DNA of 64,000 nt from Neckera pumila (GCA_963969595.1 OZ018413.1:15365711-15429710); one strand, 5' to 3'; shown: positions 25,463 through 37,209, numbered from the stretch's first letter. The notes: generated by a model from the sequence alone, not told the origin. Made by a program: numbers and translations.

Positions 25463-28400
25463 TGTCTTGATGTCTCAGCGGACATAGTATGTTAGGCCTT
25501 GGACATTGCATGTTTTTCGGCAGACATAAAAAAAAACACTAGTTTCTTATAGTGATGTCGTATTTCCTCCTGTAATTCGACCAAGCCTGTATCATCATCA
25601 TCATCAACATTTTCATCCTCCAGGTCTTTGTTAGGTTTAGAAGCACTTACAGATTCCACACCAGATTTGGGGCTACTCTGCAGTCTTGCACGTTTGCATT
25701 CTGCATCGCCATCTAGTCCAGGTTGGAGCGTGACTGGTGGCTTGTAAGCCAAGTGCTTCGGGTCTTGCATTTCCAACTTCCAAGGGGACATGAACCATAG
25801 TTTATTCGCAGCTGATACGTTATTAGAGGGAGCCATATTGAGCACTCTAAGCATGGATTGTGCTTCTTTGAGTCCTTCTTTCAAAGCTGCAATTATAGGA
25901 AAATCGGTTGCTACAAGGGAGTAGTCCCCAAATCAGCAAGAGGTTCACCCTGAAGTGGCGGATGCAAAGCAGCCCATATGTTTTCAACTTTATTGTGAAC
26001 TCTCCCATATTGTAAGCCATTGTCACCATATTCGACACTGGACAAACAATTGAGCGTGTTAGCAACTTCACAAGATCGTAGAAATCGTAACACCGCTCCA
26101 TATTGTTCATTCCCCCAATTTTTGAGAAAAATATCTCACAACTGTCACTGCCGGTGAGATCAAGAGGGACCGGCAGATGTGGGTACTTATTCTGGAATAG
26201 TTTTACCAGTAGCACAATAAAATGACAAGAGATCTGTACATCAAAGAAGCATTATTGACTGACAAAGCTCTCAGTAGCTTTAAATCTAACGGAGTTATTC
26301 CCAATGGCATGATTTCTGTGAGTGAACCACAATCTCCAAATTCTAAAAAAATGAGACCTTCAAGGCCAATACAATCCTATTACAAACGTCAAGCACTGGT
26401 GAAGCAAAGATGTCAATGTAATCCCCACAAATTCTCAAATACATTTCAGTGCCTAGGGTGCACTCATGATGGGCGTTCGCTGAATTTTTCATAGCTGCAA
26501 GGCACTCTTGAGTTTTCCGTTGGTACATACGTTGTGCTGATGTCTAGTTTTGGTGGTCCTTTTGTTGAACATCTTTGAATTTCAATCCATGGACATCAAA
26601 TATATACTTATTGTACAACATACCAAGATGCGTATGAAATGCGCCGTCTTCACCGAGTTGCAGAGTCTTCATAGGAGAATCCAAGGGATTGATCAATTTT
26701 TTCCCGTTGTATATCCAGTCCTGGTCATGGAGTCCACCGTAGTTGCCTTTTTGCATCCATGGAGGCTGTCATCAACCAACCTTCCCAGTTAATGCCGCAG
26801 CAACTTCCTATCCTACTAGTATAATCCGTGATCATCAGTTGGCGTCTCCTACTGTCACCTCACTAGCATGGCCAACAATGGGTCCCACAATTGCTGTACA
26901 CTCCTCATTCCACAATTGCTCAATTCTGTGCTACTGCTGCCTCACCCACGGTGCAAAAAAACAGTTACAAGTACAAGTTACCACCAATGCAAATCAAGGC
27001 AAACCTCAATGTAGTGGATTCACCATTACAACCCTAGCAAAAGTTCCCACACAATTAGTACAAAAAGAGTCAACAATTTTATTGTATCCCTCTTCACTTG
27101 CACCCACAACTTCTTTATAATTAGAGACGCAGACATGGTCATCTTTAGAGCCACAGAATCCCACTAAAGTGTCCCACCAATAATCCCAAGCAATCCTTCC
27201 CTTGACCTTTGTTTTGTCTTCCGCAAGGATTACTAGGACAGGATCAACAATGGCGTGTGCTGCTTTAGCATCTTTGTAGATGTGGGCTACATTCCAAAAA
27301 ATCTCTGCATGTTCACCGGCCACAAACTGTACGCCTTTTTATTTCTTCTTTTGGTCGTAGAGTAATTTGGACCAGCATAGTTTAAAGGAAAATAAGTCAC
27401 ACATGCATCTCCCACCATACATTATTATAGCTTGGGAGAACGCTTTCGAGTTAGTAGACCACCTCATTCCTTGCTTCTTTCTGTTCAAATTGTTGGCTAC
27501 ATCACGCATGAAATCCTACAAAGCCGGTTTCTCTCCCATGACCCCAGTCCTATGCGCTGCTATTATGTCTCTGCAAAATTTGAAGACATTATTTTGGTCT
27601 GAGATAGCCTCCGCGGACTCTCTAAGTGTTGGATGTTTCATTTTAAGTTGAGCAATTCTAGCCTTGGCAGCCGAATGCCGCATTTTTTCAATTCTATATT
27701 TTTTTGCTAACATCCGACTGTGGGAACACAACTCAAAGATGGATAGGTATCTTGCTCTACAACCCATACCAGTACCCCTAAATCCCCTCTTCTTGACAAC
27801 ACGTTCTTCACAAAGCACATATAACATGAAATCTGATTTTGAGACAGTACTGGAGCACTTTAAGCAAGTGAAACCCAAGAAAGGTTCACCGGACATGGAG
27901 AACCGTGAGCAAACCCTATGTCTAAAAGCCCTCTTGACAACAACAACATGGTTTTCTAACCTCAGCAAAGCTTCCAACTGCAGTTCAGCTTACCACAATT
28001 TTCCGGGATGGGGGTCAAACAACAATCCATCGATACCATATGTCTTCCCACCGTAAACGCAATGTAGTCCCCTCAGACCCCAACACATCAGCAATGACAC
28101 GGAGTTTCTATCATATGTGTGCATCTCACCTTCTCTGTGCTTGAAAAAAGAATGGAGTCCCTTTTGGCTGGCCTCGCCATTGGACACTGAAGACCGACTT
28201 GGCCTCCGTCTCTTCCCGATTGACAAGGCTGATCCTTGGGAAGCCATGCACTTCAATTCCTCCAACGTCTTTGTATGCATAATCCCATGCATATGGTTCA
28301 TCAAATTAGCCTCTAAATTCCTTTTGGAGGGGCGGAGCTGGAAGACCTCCTTTGGATAGCACAGGTACCTCACTTTAAACCAATAGCATTTCATGTTAGG

Positions 28401-29288
28401 TGCACTTGGATCCCCGACTATTTGGAAGGTCGGCTTTGAAAAATCAATGGACTCATTCACGATGGCAATAGTTCCAATATCCTCCTCCACCATCCACTTG
28501 TGGTCTGCAGCAGTGACTATAACTGGATTGGTTCTACTTGTACCAGCTTGTGGGTGGTCCGACAATGCAATTCCTTTTTGTCGGCAATAAATCCTGATGT
28601 GTCCGGCGCTGATCAAGTAGCTTTTTTGAAAATTGGAGAACAGATTTGTAACAATATCCTTTGTATGCTTGCTGGTGCTTCCTCCAATAAAATTGCGGCA
28701 CTCCCCGCAATGTAACTTCACTATTGCAACCCCACAGTGATCCCAAGAATGCACTGACCAGTCATGGTCGTCCATAGATACTTGCTTCAAATCTTCACGG
28801 AGTTTCTCCTTGCCCCTCACGTACCATTGGAGTACGTCGTCCGGTAGCAAAGTGGACTGCATAGAGGGGCCATCAGTCACATAATGCTCTTCGGATGTAG
28901 TGGCCAATGGGGGATCCATCATCAAATTCTTGGTGATTGTTGGTTCTGTCGAAAACTTGGGCACTTCGGATGTAGTTCCCACTGATTCTCCACCAAATGC
29001 AACGTCGTCCACCCAAGATCGCTTGCAATGATTGATGTCATTTTTTTGTGCTAGAATGGGATGAATAGATTTGCAAATGGAATTCAAGACTTCAAAATCC
29101 ATATCTATCTTGCAACCCTCCTCCACATCCCAAAGTTGAAACGCCCCAAGCCGCTTGAAGATGTTCAATTGCTCCAATTTCTTCCTCAAAGTCTCTAGGG
29201 ATGCATTGTCTTCTGCATTGATTGGACTAAGGAGCCTCGGCGGATCCCCTTCTTGCTGGCAAAAGTAAAGTTTTACCCTCATCTTCAT

Positions 29289-30224
29289 GGCGCTCAAGGA
29301 CCCTGGAACCTGCAAACCTTCCCAAACCCTATACATGCAAGGCCTTTAGAAAATACGATCCCCAAACCCTTATTGTAGAAGACACAGCGTGAGCGCCTGA
29401 GCTGCATGCACACAAAAAAACAAGAGTGTGAATGATAGGGCAACAGTGCTGAACTCAATCTAAATTGAAAGCAAACATACCGCAACGAAGACCCACCTTA
29501 AACTCCAAACTGCAAGCAAAACACCCAAGCAGCAACAATGGCACCCTACAACTGGAACAAGACCCTAAACCCTAAACAGAAATCAAAACCCTCACCTGGA
29601 CTTCCGTCGCGTATCTTCTTCGTGCAAGCAAAAACTCTGAACATGCAGCCGCGCAACAACAACAATGCTTCCAAACCCTAAACACAAATTTCAATGTCGC
29701 AAGAAGTAGACAACCGCCAACGCATCCACAATTTTAAAGGCAGGCGCCTGATTCTTGAGTTTCCCTTGCATGGAACTTTGAAGCGCGCTTAGGAAACCCT
29801 GAACGCAGTATTTCAAAACGGACATTGGATCCCAGATATGTGATTATAGCCGTTGCTTTCTGTCACTTTCATCTTGTTAGTGTGGACAGAAAGGACCACT
29901 TTTCATCCATGTCCAGCAATTCTTGATCCAGTACTTGTACATGCTAGCACCGAGATTAGCACCCTACTATATGAATTCACCACCAAGCCTTTTAGGCCGT
30001 GCAATTTTAGATGTACCGCTTATATAATTTCAGGTTTTTTGGGCTATGCTATATTAACCCTATATAAAAATTGACCCCCCTTTGCATCCTAATCATTCAA
30101 CATGACAGCCAACTAATAACCTGCACAACTATCAAAGCTAAAATTCCAACTAGGTAACTATAACCTCAAAATGAACCTTCAAATTCACATCCCAATAGCT
30201 AAAATCCAAATTTAGCATTCCAAA
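29289..30224. promoter_or_regulatory. Upstream region of the broken gene with telo-box-like words
   Basis: Between about 29320 and 29800 the word AAACCCT recurs at least six times (near 29326, 29363, 29571, 29588, 29675, 29795), with AAACCCTAAAC at about 29567-29577 and 29675. In plants AAACCCTA telo-boxes are known promoter motifs of genes active in dividing cells. The stretch lies just upstream of the minus-strand start at 29288, so a promoter role is possible. A splice acceptor (tttgcag) just before the ATG suggests a 5' UTR intron. Confidence 0.35.
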
Positions 30225-30395
30225 ACCATTAGAAGGAATTTAGAGGACTTCGAGGGCTCCAAGTTCCCCTGGGTTCTGCTACGTTTCCAGATTACAAGAA
30301 CACAGCTGCAGCAGCTGACTGACGTGGTACAACGATTGCCACGTCATTTTTTGAAAAAAAAAGAAAAAGAAATTTGCTTCTTGGGGGGGGGCACT
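30225..30395. mobile_element. CACTA-family terminal fragment
   Basis: The block attagaaggaatttagagg-cttcgagggc, followed by gccacgtca, an A-rich run and nine G then CACTA, parallels the fragment at 20340-20505 and, in reverse, the 51051-51365 terminus. It is short and diverged, and its limits are approximate. Confidence 0.35.
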
Positions 30396-31059
30396 ATTGA
30401 AAAAAGTAGGAACCACGTGCAATAAAAATAGGGTCCATTTTATTCATTCCCAATAAAATTTGTAAAAAAAGTAGAAGTAATATAGGGTGCCTAGAGATAA
30501 AAAATCAAAATTATATGTAGTCAATCTGTGAGAATGATAATCATAGATCCAAATTGGAAGTTGTCATGTGTACATGGTTGTTGTTGTATATCCAAGTTGG
30601 TTATTGTTTGAAACAGAAAGTGAGTCCTGTGAGTGTAATTTGAGTTAAGTTCATTGATTGATATGAATCTTTTGAATTGGAATGAATGAGCGTATAATAA
30701 GAAGCCCGTGGTGAAGGAAGCAATTAAGAGATTATAAATAGCCAAGTGTTAATTGTGAGTAAATTTTACTAAGTAAGAAATTGAAAATTAATGAATCTAG
30801 TAGTGAGTATATATATTTAAGTTGTGCCCTTGGTTGATGTTATCTACTGGTTCGTAAAATTCCTATTTGAAATTTTCCCTAGGAACAAATTTAATATACT
30901 ATTGGATAGTTTTTAAGAATTTATAAATTATCCTATTCTAAAGGGGGTGACCCTAAAAATCATGTATTGTGCAACCCTAAGAGTCATAGGAATAAAAAAA
31001 TTCTAAAGTACTCATTGGAAATCAAGCTAATGTAGATGTTCTCTACTTTCCACAAAAAG
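30396..31059. other. AT-rich intergenic stretch
   Basis: Nothing beyond AT-rich sequence with short open frames lacking coding character was seen. Confidence 0.55.
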
Positions 31060-31483
31060 TTCCGAGTTTGGCTATTTGTTTGTTTTGTTTTGTTTTGTTT
31101 ATTTTGTTATGTTGAGATCTCCCGGACCATGCATCCCCCGGCCATGTGCTTGCTACCATCAAAAAGGGCTCGGCGAGGAGGGGTGCACGGGCTTGGTTTC
31201 GTTGCGTTTGGACCTACAGTGTGGAAGTTATTGAATTTCAAAGTATTTATAGAATCAAAAAAGTAGAAAATTACTCTTACTTTGATTTTGGTTGCGTTCT
31301 TGGTACCGTTGAAAAGCTCTTGGCGAGGAGGGGTGGACGGGCTTTGTTTCGTGACGTTTGAAATGACGGTGTGAAAGATATTGAATTTCAAAATTTTTTA
31401 TTATGAATCTAAAAATTATAATTTTTTTCTTACTATTCTTACTATGATTTTGACTGTGGCAATGGCACAGGGCACACTAGTAG
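31060..31483 (+). repeat. Dispersed repeat, copy 1, with internal tandem duplication
   Basis: It starts with a TTTTG-rich microsatellite (about 31075-31110), continues with catcccccggccatgtgctt and ends ggcacagggcacactagtag. A unit of about 155 bp containing ggcgaggaggggtg, tttcgt and ttattgaatttcaaa is present twice (about 31150-31290 and 31300-31440). The same element lies in the opposite orientation at 37210-37545. The repeat class is not recognised. Confidence 0.7.
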
Positions 31484-32981
31484 TTATGATGTCCTAGTAT
31501 ATTGGAGAATTCCTTGTCATTCATCGGACACTTATTGTCCGCGGCGTCCTTCCTGGGCTAGAAGGCTTTTGATGTGGTGGAAATCATCGAAGGCGCGACG
31601 CGGTCTCCATCTCTTGTCTTCTCCTCCGGGAATCGTGTCGCCCCAGCCAATTGTCGCTCATCGCAACAAAGTCTTTCAAACCAGTTCCAATCTTTCCAAG
31701 TCTCGAAGCTCCAATTGTCGCACAACTCGATCTGTCCGTCCTTGCGGGGGCGGAAGCAGCGCGAGTCCTACCTAACTTACCCCATCTGACCAATCGTCCT
31801 TCTCGCCAGGCATCAAGGAATCAATCAGGCACTCTCCCACTTGCCAGAAGAAGGCACCTCAACTCCTGAGTTCTGACTCTTCTGTCCCAATTCAGTTCGT
31901 TTTTCTGCTCATCTGTACAGATTCCCGTACAGATGGTGTACAGTTTGCTTACCTCCGGATAACACTCCCTCGCTCATTCAGTAGTGACCTCATCAGCAGT
32001 GCACTTTTCTCCGAATGCTCCAGTAGTGCCGATGCGGAATGCGCGTGCCCGTAGTAATTTTAGAACAGAGCGATGGCAATGGCGACGGAATCGGTAGCTG
32101 GTTGAGGGAGGAAGACTGGGTTAGTTTCGGCACTGCGGAACTGAGAGTCTGTCGTCGTTAAGGACGCCCGGCGTGATTGGAGAGGAATTTAGAATTTTTA
32201 TTATATTTGCCAGATTGTAAGGAAGGCCTGAGAGGGTGGTACTCTTAGTTTATTTTTTGGTCTGCTGTCTGACCTCGGTGGCAGTCTTTGTTGACCTCTG
32301 AGGGCATCATCGTCGCCCTCGCCGCCGTTCGTTTCTTGCTCATAGTACGATGATTAGTCCATTGCTGGTACTCAATTAGGTGCAGCACGGCGGATTTTGA
32401 GGGTTGGGTTTTCTTGGGTTTCGCGCCGGTAGCCATTGATTCGGGCGTTGCGGACGAGGGAGTGGTGACGTGACGGCGATTGTATTATTTTGAGGGAAAA
32501 CGGGCGACGAGGAAGACCGAGAGATGTGGTTGATGGGGACAAGGGGTGCGTTTACTTTATACCGAATTTTTACTTTTTGGTTGAATGTTTGTGATGGAGT
32601 GAGTAGTTCATGTTTAGCGCCACACTACCCCATGCGCTTTTTGAGAAACCCCGATCGCTCTTAAAACTCGACCATCGAAGCTGTTTCGCACTCCTTTAAA
32701 GCTCTCTTCGAGGTCGGAAGGATTCACTCTGTATCTTTCTGGCTGCAGAGATTGACTCTCAAATCCCGGCGGGTGCGGATTTCTCCCCGAAACCAATTGA
32801 GGAGTGGGCGTGATCGATCGAATAATAGTCGTGGCGAGATCACTCCAATTAGGGTTACAGTCCGACTCTTACAGATATATATGAAAGGGCATGTTGCCCT
32901 TCGCGGGAATCTCGTGCATACTGCAACAATGAATTTTTATTGATGGCGAGGTGTCAGTAGTGGAAGAAAAATAATTTGGAG
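31484..32981. other. GC-richer region upstream of the xylosyltransferase gene
   Basis: Composition becomes clearly more balanced from about 31500, as expected for a promoter and 5' UTR. The last 300 bases before 32982 contain an upstream ATG/ORF (32752-32943) that could lie in the leader. No feature here could be tied to a known protein. Confidence 0.4.
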
Positions 32982-35792
32982 ATGGCGCTGATGCAGTTTC
33001 AAGGGGGAGGAAGGGGAATGAAAACGCTCTGGGTCAAAAGAGTGGTAGCCGTTCTGGTCCTCCTCAATGTGATCCAGTTTCTTTTCTTCCTACTAAACTC
33101 CGAGGATCATCCTGTGAAACAACCCTTGACCTCAAAATTAAGAATCCCCCATGGCAAACCGTGGCCGCGATTGCGCTCCTACACCTCATGGACGGTAGAC
33201 CCGGCTCTGAGCTCCGATTCGTGCGAGGCTTTCTTCGGTAACGGCTTCACGCAGGCCTTCACTCTCTTAGACCCCGGCCCTCACACCGCAATTAGGTCTA
33301 GAAAGATGCAAGAATTAGCAGCAGCAGGGGAAGAAGAGGAAGAAGCGCAATTTCCGAGGCGGACGAAGTACCAGCCTCCCCCGAGGGGAAGTTTGATGCA
33401 GTGCTTTTACAGTGAGACGCTGCGGACTTCCATTTGCGAAGGGACGAACATGATCATGTACCCGAAAAAGATCAAGATGTCCAAAGGCGGGGAGGCTCTG
33501 GATGTGGTTATGGGACGGAATGAAGAAGAGGAGCTCCCGTATTTTACTCCCGGGGCGTTTGAAGTCATGGTTCCGGAGACGGAGGAGCGGCGGGCGTTGT
33601 TTAATAAGACGATGTTGGAGAGGCTTGTCCCTGTGGATGCCATCTCGCAGCACACCTTGAACCATCTGTTTGAACAGATTCGCACCATTCCAGTGGACGA
33701 GGTTATTTGTGCACAGGTACATTACATTACATTCTTAGCTTGTTCGATGAATTGCACACTTTTTCGAACTCTCTGAAAACGCATAAAAAATAGGATTTGA
33801 TCTGGATTCAATCAATATGGTGTGTAACAGCATGCTACTTCTGCTCACAAGTGTCTATCCGGGAGATATTGAAGGGATTGATGTCAGGGCTGCCTTCTCC
33901 AAAATTCTTGAACTCAAGTTCTAAGAAAGATGGGTTGAAGGATTAGAGCGTTTTGGATTGTTTTTTAATAAGCCGATTTTTGCCGAAGGTGTCAGGAACT
34001 CCTTTCAAGAATGTTATGAAATTTGGCACTAAAGATTAATTCTGGGGTTTGACATTGGAAAGCCTCAGAAACCCTAAAACAGCATTTGAAATTCTGTGAC
34101 TTGTGAATTGAGCTTGTGTTGCGATGATCTGCGTGATCTTTTGCTGCTTGTGCTTAATTTAAGATGTGTTCAAGGGATAACCGAAAGTGGAATTCTGAAA
34201 TGCTGCAGAGAGTATCGACGCCAACTATCATCGTCACACGGTTTGAGTATGCGAATCTTTTCCATACTGTCACCGACTGGTACAATGCGTACATAACTTC
34301 ACGAATAACAAACCTGAAGAAGCGGCCCAGTTTGATCTTCGTGGACGGCCATTGCAAGGTGCGTGTATTACTCGTCCTGACGGTATTATAATACTCAGTT
34401 AATCATCAGGAATATTGGAGCTGTATGCTTTGATCTTTGGGCCACTTTATATAGGACAGGTCGAAGCAACAAGCCTGAAATTGCACCCTTAAAATGTGAA
34501 CCAGCATCGTGTGCAACGGGGCTTGAGACAACGAGCTAAAATAGTCCATTGCATTTATGGCACTTTACGATGCATCTGAGGTACCAGGTGTCCAATCCAC
34601 GTCAAAGAGGTCTCTTGAACTTTGTTTCTCTCAAGTATTCTTAGCATGCTGCATAGGAGGCATGTAAGTGTCACTTCTTCATTCTCATTCCTGTTACTTG
34701 TTACATGGACTATGGTAGTGCAAAACCGAGGTAAATGAACAAAAAGTGGCTTTTGCACCAATCAAGGTGTAGGGTATCGTGTTACCTCCAGCTTGTTGCT
34801 TTGACCTGTGCAATCTAGGGTGACCCTTTATATCCAAAAGTGCTATCGTTTTTTACAAATTACGTGATTGGTTTCAGATTTTGTGTACCGGTATACTGGA
34901 TATTGGATATTACGTTTACTTTCTTCTACTGGCAATGCTGGTTCTTGGATGCTCATCTCTTATTTGCTTTATCCTTTTGAGAGCTAAAAACCTCGGTATA
35001 ACTGGAGTCATTGACGTGAACATGTCAATTGTGCAGTCCCCTATGGACGACGCGTGGAAAGCCATGTTTAGTGGAGTTCATTTCGCTAGACATTTATCAG
35101 GGCCGGTGTGCTTTGACCACCTGATTTTTTCTCCGCTGGGATACAACTCCCCGTTTTTCAGAGGCCTTGATCTCGACCTTTCTTGCAGGGGTTGTTCCCC
35201 TGAAGACATTGAAACCAACCCAAGGCACAGCACTGCTCGTGTGCGTGAATTTGGCGAGTTTTTCACTGCAGCTTTTAATAAAACTGCGTCTGAGCCTCCG
35301 GTGGATAGCTCCATAGTCAAGGTATTATTTGTGAGAAGAGAAGACTACTTGGCACATCCACGGCACACAGGGAAGCCGGAGTCTCGGCTCAGCAATGAAG
35401 TGGAAGTGCTAGAAGCACTTCAGTCCTGGGCTTCTGCGAGGTCCCGTATGGAGGCAGTGGGTGGCCCTAAGAAACTGAGCATCACCATTGTGAATGGGCT
35501 GCTGGCTCATATGACACTGGATGAGCAATTGAAGGAAGTGCGCGAATCCTCCATCATTGTGGGAGCTCATGGAGCTGGCCTCTCTCACCTCCTGTTTTGC
35601 AGGCCTGAGAAGACTGCGATTTTAGAACTGGTGAGCCCATATTTTGTGCGTCCCCATTTTGAAGTTATGTCACAATGGATGGGCATAGAGTACCATAAGA
35701 TTGAGATGGCAAGCCCCACAGCAGACTGCGAGGAGGTGAAACGGCGCATTGATCAGATATTTCTGGGACTACACAGGAAAGGTGTCTTGTAG
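32982..35792 (+). CDS. XYLT: Beta-1,2-xylosyltransferase, GT61 family
   Basis: Type II Golgi membrane enzyme that adds the beta-1,2-xylose to the core mannose of complex plant N-glycans. It has three exons: 32982-33716, 34164-34358 and 35037-35792 (all GT-AG, phase 0), giving about 561 residues against 534 in Arabidopsis XYLT. A short cytosolic tail is followed by one hydrophobic segment at about 21-38, then a stem with an acidic Glu run (about 113-121). The catalytic part holds TRFEYANLFHTVTDWYNAY (about 270-288), FVDGH (about 304-308), VLFVRREDYLAHPRH and GAHGAGLSH (about 486-494), the diagnostic GT61 blocks of XYLT. The ATG at 32982 was preferred because it begins the exon-1 frame and leaves a normal N-terminal anchor. 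Intron 2 carries a small inverted-repeat element (34457-34808). Confidence 0.93.
34457..34808 (+). mobile_element. Intronic MITE (CAGGTCGAAGCAACAAGC termini), copy 1
   Basis: It begins CAGGTCGAAGCAACAAGC and ends with the inverse GCTTGTTGCTTTGACCTG. It lies in intron 2 of the xylosyltransferase gene. A second copy lies in intron 3 of the APO gene, sharing aaaatagtccatt, gcattt-gagg, gcataggag and acaccatc-type internal blocks. Terminal CAGG resembles hAT-type MITEs, but no clear 8-bp duplication is visible, so the superfamily is open. Confidence 0.7.
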
Positions 35793-36423
35793 CACAATTG
35801 CCTTTAGGAACATTCTTAGAATTGGTTTTCTGGAAAAATACAGCTTAACGTACCTTACAAGGATAGCAGCTGATAATCTGCTTCCATTTCAATTACATAA
35901 ACCATGTGTACAACAGTTGCTAAAGTATTTGAGGAATTCGTAATCTGGTGTAGCGAAACAATTCTGTTTTCGGAGAGCTAACTTGGCTGACAGAATCTTG
36001 TGGTTTTTACACTTCTACCATGAATCTACAAGAGTGAGTTGAGACATATAACATTCTTCAGTAATGATAGCAACGTGTCTTTTAGGGTTCTTGCCAAGAA
36101 AAGGAATTTATGTATTCACTATGTGGACAAATTGATTGAGTAGACCATTGTAGCTTGTGTCAGATGTTTCTCTGTCGTACATGCTCCTTGATTGCATGAT
36201 GTTGTTTCTTTTTCCCCACAAGTGTTGCATGTTATTTCTTTGCCCCACATTTACTTGTTTGATGAACCATCAAAGTATGACAAGTGTAAATGTTTTTGTT
36301 GTCTTTTTATTAAAGAGACTCATTTGCCTTGCTGAATAATCATACACTGGTTCTCATAAGTATTTGTACACTTCAAAAATTGCCATGACTAATTGAGAAT
36401 TTAGATTTTGTTAGCAAATTTTG
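35793..36423. other. 3' region of the xylosyltransferase gene
   Basis: Holds the 3' UTR and polyadenylation region of the upstream gene. No further gene or element was recognised. Confidence 0.5.
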
Positions 36424-36978
36424 GACATCTTGGAGTACAAGTAACATACTTGTATGAAATGATTTTTCAGATTTTTTTAACAATTTCTAATTTCTTAATT
36501 ATTTATCAAATTTATTAGTGAAAAAAGCTTTTGGTATAAGTAAATTTTTTTCAAGATTCTTTAATTAGTAAGTGGAATGAAAATTCTTCTTGGAGTATTT
36601 TGAGAAGAATTTCACAAATTGTAAAATTTTATTGAATACAATATTACTATCTAAAATTTGACTCCAAATAGTTACTTTGTTTATCATTCACTCCAAAAAT
36701 CTTCACAAAGTTATTAAAAATAATATGTAAATATTTTATGCACTTTTCAATTTTTCCACAAATTTTGGAGCCGATTGTTGAAGTAAATTCATGAAATTAT
36801 TTATAGAAATTCTGAAAAGAATTGTCATTCCACTTACTAAAGAATCTTGAAAAAAATTAATTTTTGTTAAAAGTTTTCATTCACTAATAAATTTGATTAA
36901 ATTCTTAATAAATCAAAAATTGTCAAAAAAATTTGAAATGTATTTGATACAAGTGTGTTACTTGTACTATAACATGTC
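36424..36978. mobile_element. Long imperfect inverted-repeat element, 555 bp
   Basis: The left arm (gacatcttggagtacaagta and the following ~170 bases) matches the reverse complement of the right arm ending acttgtactataacatgtc. Shared blocks include agtacaagtaac, aaatttattagtgaa, tttcaagattcttta and agtaagtggaatga. The element could fold into a long hairpin. No target duplication is certain. A CACTA MITE begins five bases after its end. Confidence 0.75.
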
Positions 36979-36983
36979 AAAAT

Positions 36984-37205
36984 CACTATAAGAGAATGGG
37001 GTGTTTTAAGTGAGTTTTTAAGTATAGTCCTAGACATAAGATTTTAAGTAATGACCTTTAAGGCAATTTTTAGCAAAATTTTACTAGAAATACATGTGTT
37101 TCTAGTCAAATTTTGCTAAAAATTGCCTTAAAGGTCATTACTTAAAACCTCATGTCTAGAACTATACTTAAAAACTAATTTTAAACACCCCATTCTCTTG
37201 TAGTG
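36984..37205. mobile_element. CACTA fold-back MITE, 222 bp
   Basis: It starts CACTATAAGAGAATGGGGTG and ends CCCATTCTCTTGTAGTG. The two halves are nearly perfect reverse complements over about 100 bases each. The triplet AAT is duplicated on both sides (36981-36983 and 37206-37208). The terminal CACTA and 3-bp duplication place it with CACTA elements, although it shares only the outermost bases with the larger copies. Confidence 0.9.
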
Positions 37206-37209
37206 AATT

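Larger units (their letters stand above)
23631..25554 (+). mobile_element. CACTA (CMC/EnSpm) non-autonomous element, 1924 bp
   Basis: It begins CACTATAAGAAACCCGTGTT and ends with the inverse TTTCTTATAGTG. The host triplet ATG is duplicated on both sides (23628-23630 and 25555-25557). Terminal CACTA and a 3-bp target duplication define the superfamily. The inner flanks carry many copies of words such as tagacgtc, gacatc and the palindrome gtggcatgccac, like the subterminal transposase-binding repeats of CACTA elements. An AT-rich ataccatacattatacatc array lies at about 24290-24420, and a segment of about 280 bp is tandemly duplicated (about 24497-24776 and 24780-25056). No transposase ORF is present. 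The element lies inside the broken gene 22932-29288. Confidence 0.9.
22932..29288 (-). pseudogene. Large unrecognised transposase-like gene, broken by a CACTA insertion
   Basis: A single minus-strand reading frame runs from an ATG at 29288 to a stop at 22932. It is broken by in-frame stops (about 27992, 27518, 27338, several in 26750-27010, 26546, 23594), one frame shift between 26343 and 26215, and the CACTA element 23631-25554. The N-terminus (MKMRVKLYFCQQ) looks like a small ubiquitin- or PB1-like fold. A Cys/His cluster follows (HCGEC, then a later YCRQKG). Further on come an AEDKT motif (about 27220), GDAN followed by likely Arg codons (about 26845) and LTGSDSCEIFF (about 26150). These spaced acidic residues resemble the catalytic layout of RNase-H-like transposases, which is inference only. 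After the CACTA site the frame continues as a 219-residue C-terminal piece rich in basic and aromatic residues. I cannot name the family. Confidence 0.6.

Noticed and set aside
26222..28590. Several plus-strand frames of 80-130 codons
   Set aside because: Antisense to the broken minus-strand gene, which has motifs and a continuous frame.
29561..29690. Telomere-like CCCTAAA units
   Set aside because: Only two consecutive units at most; more likely promoter telo-boxes than interstitial telomere.
32245..32436. 63-codon minus-strand frame starting MATGAKPKKTQ
   Set aside because: Lysine-rich start is suggestive of a divergent first exon, but no continuing exon or family match could be followed.
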